Below are positions 6,745 through 11,846 of a stretch of DNA of 11,846 bases, piece after piece. The DNA is taken from contig DATBLZ010000156.1 of NCBI GenBank assembly GCA_036555065.1, positions 1 through 11,846 on the forward strand, given 5' to 3'. The position numbers were made by a program, and so were the translations under genes. Every line of letters begins with the position of its first letter. Position 1 is the stretch's first letter. The notes below the pieces were generated by a model. It saw nothing but the letters and a program-made list of their open reading frames with translations. It ran no database searches and had not been told where the DNA came from. Source of the stretch: DATBLZ01 sp036555065 (GTDB lineage Bacteria; Pseudomonadota; Gammaproteobacteria; Steroidobacterales; Rariloculaceae).

Positions 6745-7701
6745 TTAATTGACCCCGAAATTGACCTCGACGTCGTCCCCGGCGATCGTCTTGCTCACGG
6801 AGCCCACGAACTTGACCTTATCGAGCGTCGGGTCCGTATTGCCGGTCTCGCTCGTGTCCTCGATGTCGTTGGCGGCCTGGCACGTGAACGCGATCGTGTA
6901 GTCGCCGGGATCGAGCATCGTCCGGTACTCATAGTCGCCGTCGTTGTCCGCATCGACTGCGTCGACCGTCGTCACGGGCTCGGCCGGCGCGCCATCGATG
7001 TCGTCGGGCTCGACGTTGAGCCCGGCGAAAATGTATACCGTGTTGCCGACGGCCAAATCGGCAGCCGTGCTGTCCGCGTTGCAGTCGTTAGCCGTTGCCG
7101 TCACGGTGGCGGCCGCGATCGTGCCGTGTAACGCGCCGAACTCGTTGACGTCGATCATTCGAAACGCGGGCTTCAAGAAGAACCCCGGTTGGCCCCGCGG
7201 GCGCACGAGACCTCTGCGCAAATCCCAATCGAACAGGAGCTCCACGCCCTGATTGGCCGCGACGTCGAAGCCGCTCACGAGGCGGACGATGCCGCTCGGT
7301 ACGCGGACCTCTTCCATGCCTCCTGTGGTGGTCTTGACGAAAGAATCGTAAACGTTGTCGAACTCGGCGTTTACGTCCATCCGGAGCCACTCGTAGGAGC
7401 CGGGCTCGATGACGGCCTCGTCGACGAGGATCGCGGCGTTGCCCATGCCGTGCGCGAGCAGATCGACGGTCATCGGCGTATGCGTCAGCGGCAATTGGAA
7501 TGCCGGACCAGTGGAGGGCTTGAGCCACATCGAGGCAATCTCGACGTTGACCTCGGTAACGTCGTCGACGGCCGAATCCATGAGCGTGATCGACAGCGTG
7601 GTCTTCTGGGGTGTGCTTTCGGAGCCGCCGCCGGAGCATGCCGTGATTGTCACGGCAGTCGCGGCCAATGAAATGAGACGTAGCCAATGATTCGATCTCA
7701 T
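6745..7701 (-). CDS. DUF4382 domain-containing lipoprotein
   Basis: This is a 318-residue predicted lipoprotein. The lipobox ITAC puts the lipidated Cys at 22, followed by SGGGSES, a typical flexible linker; Ser at +2 favours the outer membrane. The DUF4382 domain spans about 35-185, starting LSITLMDSAVDDVTEVNVEI, with a WLKPS segment and an FFLKPAFRMIDV end. Residues 190-318 form a second beta-rich domain with Cys207 and Cys274 as a possible disulfide and a DADNDGDYEY loop (250-259). That loop's DxDxDG spacing resembles calcium-binding loops. No catalytic function is known for DUF4382. The start is supported by AAGGA 7 nt upstream of the ATG. The gene is divergent from the ECF sigma operon, has an ECF-type promoter candidate and ends in a strong terminator. 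Membership in the sigma regulon is inference. Confidence 0.88.
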   Translation of the reverse strand: MRSNHWLRLISLAATAVTITACSGGGSESTPQKTTLSITLMDSAVDDVTEVNVEIASMWLKPSTGPAFQLPLTHTPMTVDLLAHGMGNAAILVDEAVIEPGSYEWLRMDVNAEFDNVYDSFVKTTTGGMEEVRVPSGIVRLVSGFDVAANQGVELLFDWDLRRGLVRPRGQPGFFLKPAFRMIDVNEFGALHGTIAAATVTATANDCNADSTAADLAVGNTVYIFAGLNVEPDDIDGAPAEPVTTVDAVDADNDGDYEYRTMLDPGDYTIAFTCQAANDIEDTSETGNTDPTLDKVKFVGSVSKTIAGDDVEVNFGVN

Positions 7702-7754
7702 CGTGTTGTCCTTTTCGGTTCTTCGGACCGAGTGTTCTCCCTGTCACTGAGCAA

Positions 7755-7780
7755 GACGAACGGCCGAGTGCGGGCGTTCC
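7755..7780 (-). promoter_or_regulatory. Candidate ECF-type promoter of the DUF4382 lipoprotein gene
   Basis: On the minus strand GGAAC (7780-7776) is followed after 17 nt by CGTC (7758-7755), which continues TTGC. GGAAC plus CGTC at about this spacing is the general consensus for many ECF sigma factors. The implied start site is about 45 nt upstream of the lipoprotein ATG. Its mirror-image partner for the sigma gene lies 80 nt away, which strengthens the call. Confidence 0.55.
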
Positions 7781-7859
7781 TCGAATTGGACATAATGCGT
7801 CGTTACGGCTTCATGCGCGCCGTGCGAGACGCTCGCCTAGGGTCTTTGGTTAGATGATG

Positions 7860-7886
7860 GGAACCCAAACGTCGTCGGGACGTGTA
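7860..7886 (+). promoter_or_regulatory. Candidate autoregulatory ECF promoter of the sigma operon
   Basis: GGAAC (7860-7864, inside TGGGAACCCA) is followed after 16 nt by CGTGTA (7881-7886). The arrangement resembles ECF -35/-10 elements and lies directly upstream of an ECF sigma gene, where autoregulation is common. The implied transcript start is at about 7893-7897, so the in-frame ATG at 7893 would be at or before the transcript end. This supports initiation at the GTG at 7911. Confidence 0.55.
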
Positions 7887-7910
7887 TAGCAAATGAAGGA
7901 CAGGAATCCT

Positions 7911-8483
7911 GTGACGAAGCTTGCAGTGATCCCCGGTGGGCGATCGGCGGCGCAGCGGTTCGAGGCGCTCGTGCGCCCGCACTACGAGCGGCTTTATCGC
8001 GCGGCGTATCGGCTGACGAGATCAGTGCATGACGCTGAGGATCTTGCACAGGAAGTTTGCGTGCGGGCCTACCCGCGGCTCGAAGAGCTTGCGGGTCTCG
8101 ATAACCCACGAGGGTGGCTGCTTTGTGTGCTGCAACGGCTGTTCATCGATCAGACACGACGTTACGAGCGCTCGCACGTCGAGTCACTGGCGGGCTTGGA
8201 GGACACGCTCGTGAGTGATGCGCCGGCAGTCGCGGACCAGGCCGACGAAGCGCTGCGGAAGCAGCGCCTGGATCGCGCCTGGCAGAGGCTCGGCAAGGAG
8301 CAGCGCGCGCTCTTGGCTTTGCACGACATCGAGGGCTATTCGCTCGCCGAGCTCACACAGATGACTGGGCTCAAAGAAGGCACATTGAAGTCGCGCCTGC
8401 ATCGCGCGCGGGTCAAGCTCGGGAGACTGTTGAAGCGCACTGAAGAGACGGAGTCGGAGCTGGATTCTGGAGCACTGTCATGA
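7911..8483 (+). CDS. RNA polymerase ECF (extracytoplasmic function) sigma factor
   Basis: This is a 190-residue sigma-70 family protein of ECF type with only regions 2 and 4. Region 2 spans about 17-88 (FEALVRPHYERLYRAAYRL, then the DAEDLAQEVCVRAY core-binding stretch and NPRGWLL). A linker covers 89-118, and region 4 about 120-172. Its helix-turn-helix (YSLAELTQMTGLKEGTLKSRLHRAR) recognises the -35 element. The start is chosen at GTG 7911 because AGGACAGGA lies just before it with 5-nt spacing; an in-frame ATG at 7893 would add six residues but has no Shine-Dalgarno sequence and coincides with the predicted transcript start. The downstream gene is a membrane anti-sigma factor overlapping by ATGA, so this is a stress- or signal-responsive sigma held in check by its partner. 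The exact ECF group is not determined. Confidence 0.92.
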   Translation: MTKLAVIPGGRSAAQRFEALVRPHYERLYRAAYRLTRSVHDAEDLAQEVCVRAYPRLEELAGLDNPRGWLLCVLQRLFIDQTRRYERSHVESLAGLEDTLVSDAPAVADQADEALRKQRLDRAWQRLGKEQRALLALHDIEGYSLAELTQMTGLKEGTLKSRLHRARVKLGRLLKRTEETESELDSGALS

Positions 8484-9118
8484 CCATGAAATGTGAGCGA
8501 GCCGTGGAGCTCTTGACGCAATCGGCGGATAGCGAAAACGCCGTGGAGCGCCGGATGGCGGCCGAGCATGCGGCCACGTGCTCCGCATGTCGCAGTGCCG
8601 TCGAGGCGGTGCAGTACCTGCGCGCGGAAGGCCTGTCACCGGTTCCGCGGCTCCGCGCGGAAGCGTTCGCGCAGGCGATGGCGGTGGCAACGAAGGACCG
8701 AGCTGCGCGCACAGCGCGCGTGCCCACGTTCTTGTCCGGTCTCGCGCTCGGCGCCGCGCTCGCCGCGGCCATCGCGATCGCGATCGTCACGTTGATGCCG
8801 GGGCTCGACTCCACACGCGACAGCGCGACGCCGCAGGTGACGCTGGCCGCGAGCGAGCATCGGGACATCACCATCTCGGTTGCGAGCACGCAGGCCCTCG
8901 AGGACGCTGAAATTCACGTCGTCCTCAGCGGCCCGGTCGAGCTCTTTGGTTATGAAGGACAACGGGAGCTGCGTTGGCGGACGAATCTCGATCGTGGAGC
9001 CAATCAACTCACTTTGCCGGTTCTCGCAAATGGAATGGGCAGGGGCCAGGTGCTCGTCGAGGTCGTGCACGGCGACAAACGACGCACGTTTGTCGTCGAC
9101 ATCGAAAGCCTCGGCTGA
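8480..9118 (+). CDS. Zinc-binding transmembrane anti-sigma factor (ZAS family)
   Basis: This 212-residue single-pass membrane protein is expected to sequester the upstream ECF sigma factor. The cytoplasmic N-terminal domain (1-80) carries the ZAS motif HxxxCxxC as H30, C34 and C37 within AEHAATCSACRSA. One transmembrane helix spans about 82-106 (LSGLALGAALAAAIAIAIVTL). Residues 112-212 are periplasmic and look like a beta-sandwich (DITISVAS, EIHVVLSGPVELFGYEG, NQLTLPVL, GQVLVEVVHGDKRRTFVVDI), possibly the sensing domain. The ATG at 8480 overlaps the sigma stop (ATGA) and has GGAG 7 nt upstream. It is more strongly supported than the second in-frame ATG at 8486. The signal and any protease that releases the sigma factor are unknown; no anti-anti-sigma factor or protease gene is nearby. 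Confidence 0.88.
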   Translation: MTMKCERAVELLTQSADSENAVERRMAAEHAATCSACRSAVEAVQYLRAEGLSPVPRLRAEAFAQAMAVATKDRAARTARVPTFLSGLALGAALAAAIAIAIVTLMPGLDSTRDSATPQVTLAASEHRDITISVASTQALEDAEIHVVLSGPVELFGYEGQRELRWRTNLDRGANQLTLPVLANGMGRGQVLVEVVHGDKRRTFVVDIESLG

Positions 9119-9132
9119 TTCGGAGGCGTTTT

Positions 9133-9552
9133 ATGAGTCGCAAACTCTTCTTGATTCTCATTGTGCTGCTGAGCTCGGCTGCGCTCGGGCAGGAACCGAG
9201 CAAGCCGGTCGAGACGCTCGACGTGACGATGCGGCTCATGCCGCAGGGCGCGACGCTTCCGGATGCCGTCACCAAGGTGATCGAGCTACCGGCCGCGGCC
9301 AGCGAGCAAGCAAAGGAGGCGTCGAGCCAAGGTCTCGACACCGCGAACGCGGCGCGTGCCGACCACGGTGCGGCCGCGGAAGCCGCAGAGCAGGGTCGCG
9401 AGCGCGGTCAACAGATGCGCGAGCAGGCGCAAGAGAACCGCGAGAACGCCGGTCACCGCGGTCCGCCCGAATCGCCGGGGCCGCCTGACACGCCTGGCGG
9501 ACCGCCGAACCCTCCGGGCGGCCCACCGACGACGCCCGGGCCCCCGGGCTGA
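9133..9552 (+). CDS. Small exported protein with Pro/Gly-rich C-terminal tail
   Basis: This 139-residue protein matches no family I recognise. Residues 1-19 are a signal peptide (MSRKLFLILIVLLSSAALG, cleaved before QEPSKP). The segment 29-53 (LDVTMRLMPQGATLPDAVTKVIEL) may be a short conserved core. Residues 55-107 are Ala/Glu/Gln-rich and probably a long helix or coiled coil. Residues 109-139 are a low-complexity tail of GPP, PGG and PPG units, reminiscent of collagen-like or cell-wall-threading tails but too short for a stable triple helix. The start is supported by GGAGG at 9122-9126, 6 nt before the ATG. It lies 14 nt after the anti-sigma gene, so it is in the sigma operon and is likely an envelope effector. 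The mature protein is predicted to be periplasmic or surface-exposed. Confidence 0.75.
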   Translation: MSRKLFLILIVLLSSAALGQEPSKPVETLDVTMRLMPQGATLPDAVTKVIELPAAASEQAKEASSQGLDTANAARADHGAAAEAAEQGRERGQQMREQAQENRENAGHRGPPESPGPPDTPGGPPNPPGGPPTTPGPPG

Positions 9553-9575
9553 GGGCAACGTCCGCATTCGGCGTG

Positions 9576-9603
9576 TTGCGAGCGGCGGCGGGCTCGCTAC
9601 ACT
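9576..9603 (+). promoter_or_regulatory. Weak candidate sigma-70 promoter before the TPR/beta-barrel gene
   Basis: TTGCGA (9576-9581) and TACACT (9598-9603) are spaced 16 nt apart, each matching 4 of 6 positions. They lie in the only sizeable gap (83 nt) within the sigma operon. The element could give sigma-independent expression of the barrel gene. The chance of a random match of this quality is considerable. Confidence 0.3.
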
Positions 9604-9635
9604 CGTTCCTCGTGCCTGGACTTTGATGGACATCC

Positions 9636-10928
9636 GTGCAGCGAGCAGCGCGCTTGCGGCCGCAGACGCGGCTCGCAACCTTCTTGTGTTTGTGCATCTG
9701 CGTGTGGCCCGCTGCGGCGCAGCTGCCGGTGCCTGCGCCGACTGCGGCTCGCGAGCGCTTCGCCACCGGTAGCCGCGCGTTCGAGGAAGGCGACTTCCGG
9801 CAAGCGCTTGCCGACTTTCGGGCCGCAATCGAGGCGGGCGAGCAAGGCCCCGCGGTCTATTACAACGTCGCGGTCTGCTACTACAAGCTTGGCGACTATC
9901 GCAGCGCCGAGGATGCTTTCAAAGACCTCGCGCAGCGGTTTCCTGCGATGCGCGACCTCGCCGAATACAACATCGGGCTCGCACTTACAGAGCAGAACCG
10001 CCGAGCGGAGGCGCAGAGCGCGTTCGAGCGTGCTCGTGCCGGCAGCGACGCAGAGGTCGCGGGGCTTGCGGCTGTAATGCTCGAACGCCTCGCCGCTGCG
10101 CCCGAGGCGCCGCCGGCTCGGCCGTGGACACGGCTGATTGATCTGCGCGTCGGGCATGACGACAACGTCGCGTTGATCGACGCCGCTAGCTTGCCGGCCG
10201 GGCGCACTACGGACAGCTCTCTGGCCGAGCTCTTCGCCTACTTCAGCGGATCCGTCGGCGCTCGCCCGTGGCGCATAGACTCGAGTGCCTACATCGTGAC
10301 GTATCCCGATGCGGGTGAGTTCGACCAACGCGTCGTCTATGCCGGCGCGGCGCGCGAATGGCGTGCGGGCAGTTGGTTCTTCGACGCGGGTCCGGGCGTC
10401 AGTCACGCAACGCTCGATGGCAACGGCTTCGAGCAACGCGTCGGCGTGCTCGTGAACGCGCGCTACACGGCGGGAAAAATCACGTTTGCCGCGCAACTTG
10501 GACACGATGACATCGATGATGTCGAAGCACAGTACGCGTACATAAATGGGACTCTCGATCAGCTCGCGCTCGTCCTCGATAGCGTAATCCGCTCCGGCCG
10601 GTTCATCGCGACGTATTACTTGGAGCGCAACGACCGCGCCGATCCCGCGGTCTCAGCCGACCGCGATCGGTACGTTCTTCGCTATCGGCGCCTCTTCAAT
10701 GCGACCTGGACCACGGACTTCATGTACGAATACCGGAAGAGCGACTACACTGACTTGAGTCCCGCGCGCGCCGAAAAACGGTGGCAGGTCGGGATCGATC
10801 TTGGGCGCAACGTTGCGCCCAAGTGGCAAGTCGTCATGCAGTACAGGTTAGCGGACAGCGAATCGAACGATGCCGCATACACGTACGACCGGCACAGAGT
10901 CTCGGTCGGCGTGAGCACACTGTTCTAG
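9636..10928 (+). CDS. TPR-containing outer-membrane beta-barrel protein
   Basis: This 430-residue protein appears to be a periplasmic TPR domain fused to an outer-membrane barrel. Residues 1-28 form a signal peptide (basic start, then LATFLCLCICVWPAAA). Three TPR-like repeats span about 38-71, 72-105 and 106-139 (for example GSRAFEEGDFRQALADFRAAI and AVCYYKLGDYRSAEDAFKDL). From about 165 the sequence switches to alternating amphipathic strands beginning RLIDLRVGHDDNVALID. It ends RVSVGVSTLF with a C-terminal Phe, the usual barrel-assembly signal. The architecture resembles Slam (DUF560) or PgaA-type proteins, but I cannot assign a family. The GTG start is forced because TGA at 9624-9626 closes the frame just upstream; only a weak GGA precedes it. 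It is last in the ECF sigma operon apart from the GST gene 11 nt downstream. Confidence 0.8.
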   Translation: MQRAARLRPQTRLATFLCLCICVWPAAAQLPVPAPTAARERFATGSRAFEEGDFRQALADFRAAIEAGEQGPAVYYNVAVCYYKLGDYRSAEDAFKDLAQRFPAMRDLAEYNIGLALTEQNRRAEAQSAFERARAGSDAEVAGLAAVMLERLAAAPEAPPARPWTRLIDLRVGHDDNVALIDAASLPAGRTTDSSLAELFAYFSGSVGARPWRIDSSAYIVTYPDAGEFDQRVVYAGAAREWRAGSWFFDAGPGVSHATLDGNGFEQRVGVLVNARYTAGKITFAAQLGHDDIDDVEAQYAYINGTLDQLALVLDSVIRSGRFIATYYLERNDRADPAVSADRDRYVLRYRRLFNATWTTDFMYEYRKSDYTDLSPARAEKRWQVGIDLGRNVAPKWQVVMQYRLADSESNDAAYTYDRHRVSVGVSTLF

Positions 10929-10939
10929 GGGAGAGGGCG

Positions 10940-11557
10940 TTGCTGCGCCTGTACGGAACCATTCCATCGATCAACACCTACAAGGTTCGCCTGCTCCTTG
11001 CGATCCTCGATATTCCCTATGAGTTGGTCCAGATCGACATGTACGGCGGCGAGCACAAACGCGAGCCGTTCCTGACGCTGAATCCGTTCGGCCAAATGCC
11101 GGCGCTTCAGGACGGCGATTTCACGATCGCGGATTCACACGCGTGTCTCGTCTATGTCGCGCGCAAGTACGATCGCTCCGCGAAATGGCTGCCGAGCCCG
11201 GCCGAGAAAGAGGCCAAGGTTGCGGAATGGCTCGCGAAATCCGCGAACGAGGTACATCAGGGCCCGTGGATGAAGCGTGCGAAAATTCGCCGCCCCGACG
11301 CGATCAAGCTTTCCGATGAAGAGATCGACGCGCGCTGCGATCATATTCTCAAGCTCATGGATGCGCATTTGCGAAACCAGTCGTGGCTTGCGCTCGAGCA
11401 TGCGACGATCGCCGACATCTCGTGCTTCGGGCCGATCTCGATGCTCAAGGTCTCCGGCTACGATTCCGATCGTTGGCCCAACGTCACGCGCTGGCTCGGC
11501 GGCGTGCGCGCGCTGCCGAAGGCCATCGACATCGATGGCAAGCCATTTCGCGGCTAA
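10940..11557 (+). CDS. Glutathione S-transferase family protein
   Basis: This 205-residue cytosolic protein has a thioredoxin-like N-terminal domain (1-78) and a helical C-terminal domain (85-205). Visible hallmarks are the opening LRLYGTIPS and the NPFGQMPALQDGDF loop with its cis-Pro at 54. ADSHACLVYVARKY (65-78) takes the place of the usual ESxAIxxYL glutathione-contact motif, and TIADISCFGP (157-166) carries the S/TxxD N-capping box. Its likely activity is glutathione conjugation or a related thiol reaction, with substrate unknown. The start is TTG at 10940, giving MLRLYG as in relatives, with GGGGAGAGG directly upstream at suitable spacing; the frame is open further upstream but only within the barrel gene. 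It follows the barrel gene by 11 nt, so co-transcription is likely, although a functional link is not evident. The TAA stop is part of a REP-like palindrome. Confidence 0.88.
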   Translation: MLRLYGTIPSINTYKVRLLLAILDIPYELVQIDMYGGEHKREPFLTLNPFGQMPALQDGDFTIADSHACLVYVARKYDRSAKWLPSPAEKEAKVAEWLAKSANEVHQGPWMKRAKIRRPDAIKLSDEEIDARCDHILKLMDAHLRNQSWLALEHATIADISCFGPISMLKVSGYDSDRWPNVTRWLGGVRALPKAIDIDGKPFRG

Positions 11558-11570
11558 AGCCGCTCCCACA
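11549..11570 (-). repeat. REP-like palindromic element 2, overlapping the GST stop codon
   Basis: Read on the minus strand, the element contains GGAGCGGCTTTAGCCGCG with perfect 6-bp arms GCGGCT/AGCCGC around TT, preceded by TGTG. It shares 17 of 18 positions with element 1 (2237-2254). TGTGGGAGC-headed palindromes of this form are typical REP sequences. The TAA stop of the GST gene lies inside the palindrome, and only 18 nt separate that gene from the convergent Omp85-like gene. It may serve as a shared terminator-like hairpin, although it has no T-tract. Confidence 0.68.
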
Positions 11571-11575
11571 TGCCG

Positions 11576-11846
11576 CTAGAACGACGCCTTCTTCTCGATG
11601 ATGAGCTGCACGTCGTCGATGTCCGAAGGAGCATTGACCGGAAACGCGAGATCGACGTGGAGCACGGAACCGCCGCTCGAGCGCGGCGACGTCAGGCGCA
11701 AGCCGACGCCGACGTCGTAAAGCGTGCCCAGGCTCGGCGAGCCGCGTGGATCGGTCCCCGAGACGCGTCCCGCGTCCATGAATACTGCGTAGCCGAACCG
11801 CAGCAGACGGAATGGGTACCAGTCCGTGAAGAAGCGTTGCTCGATC
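11576..11846 (-). CDS. Omp85/BamA-superfamily outer-membrane protein, C-terminal fragment
   Basis: About 89 residues of the C-terminus are visible, and the gene continues beyond the right edge. The sequence IEQRFFTDWYPFRLLRFGYAVF is followed by MDAGRVSG, then YDVGVGLRLTSPRSS, VLHVDLAFPVN and an ending in LIIEKKASF. The pattern of RxFTxW, a GxAVFxDAG strand, VGxGLRL and a VLxxDLAxPV strand with terminal Phe is that of the final strands of Omp85-type (surface antigen D15/BamA/TamA/FhaC-like) barrels. Which member of the superfamily it is cannot be decided without the POTRA region. An internal Met at 11779 is not a start. It is convergent with the GST gene and separated from it by a REP-like element. 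Confidence 0.75.
   Translation of the reverse strand, partial: IEQRFFTDWYPFRLLRFGYAVFMDAGRVSGTDPRGSPSLGTLYDVGVGLRLTSPRSSGGSVLHVDLAFPVNAPSDIDDVQLIIEKKASF

Noticed and set aside
7985..8010. GAGCGGCTTTATCGCGCG, resembling the REP-like elements
   Set aside because: It lacks the second palindromic arm and encodes the conserved ERLYRAA segment of sigma region 2, so the similarity is coincidental.
8755..8800. Tandem GCGATC repeats
   Set aside because: They encode the Ala/Ile transmembrane helix of the anti-sigma factor; codon repetition explains them.
9470..9552. Possible tandem DNA repeat or terminator-like GC stretch
   Set aside because: It follows the reading frame as GPP/PGG codons, and no hairpin with a T-run is present.
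1..11846. CRISPR array, tRNA, rRNA, insertion sequence or phage attachment site
   Set aside because: No regularly spaced repeats, cloverleaf sequences, transposase genes or terminal inverted repeats were seen on either strand.

Overview
The window looks like a chromosomal stretch of a high-GC Gram-negative bacterium. An uncultured or soil-type gammaproteobacterium is the best guess. This rests on several outer-membrane and periplasmic proteins (a DUF4382 lipoprotein, a TPR/beta-barrel protein and an Omp85-type C-terminus), on the paired DUF6152 and 'PDLSGTW' exported proteins, and on REP-like palindromes headed by GGAG of the kind known from pseudomonads and xanthomonads. The assignment is inference; no rRNA or tRNA is present. 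The DNA is densely coding and no gene-free stretch exceeds 300 bases.

Layout. (1) Positions 1-2275 (+) hold the end of a peptide ABC-transporter operon: the C-terminus of a DppC/OppC permease and two complete ATPases (OppD/DppD and OppF/DppF), joined by ATGA overlaps. (2) Positions 2256-3410 (-) hold a secreted cyclophilin-type prolyl isomerase with an unusual C-terminal extension. Its end overlaps oppF by 20 bp, next to a REP-like palindrome. (3) Positions 3510-4759 (+) hold a two-gene unit, a DUF6152 exported protein and a 'PDLSGTW' exported protein. (4) Positions 4756-6579 (-) hold typA/bipA, a ribosome-associated GTPase gene with a perfect TATAAT -10 box, overlapping its convergent neighbour by 4 bp. 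(5) Positions 6745-7701 (-) hold a DUF4382 lipoprotein followed by a clear intrinsic terminator. (6) Positions 7911-10928 (+) hold an ECF sigma factor, a zinc-binding transmembrane anti-sigma factor, a small exported protein with a Pro/Gly-rich tail, and a TPR/outer-membrane beta-barrel protein. A glutathione S-transferase-like gene follows after 11 nt. (7) Positions 11576-11846 (-) hold the C-terminal end of an Omp85/BamA-superfamily barrel, separated from the GST gene by a second REP-like palindrome.

The most interesting part is region 5-6. The intergenic region between the lipoprotein and the sigma gene carries two divergent ECF-type promoter candidates, GGAAC-N16-CGTG toward the sigma gene and GGAAC-N17-CGTC toward the lipoprotein. 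They suggest that the sigma factor drives its own operon and the lipoprotein. All the non-regulatory products of that unit are predicted to be exported: a lipoprotein with a DxDxDGD calcium-type loop, a PG-rich periplasmic protein and a TPR-barrel in the outer membrane. This makes a coherent but unnamed envelope module. Its function cannot be read from the sequence.
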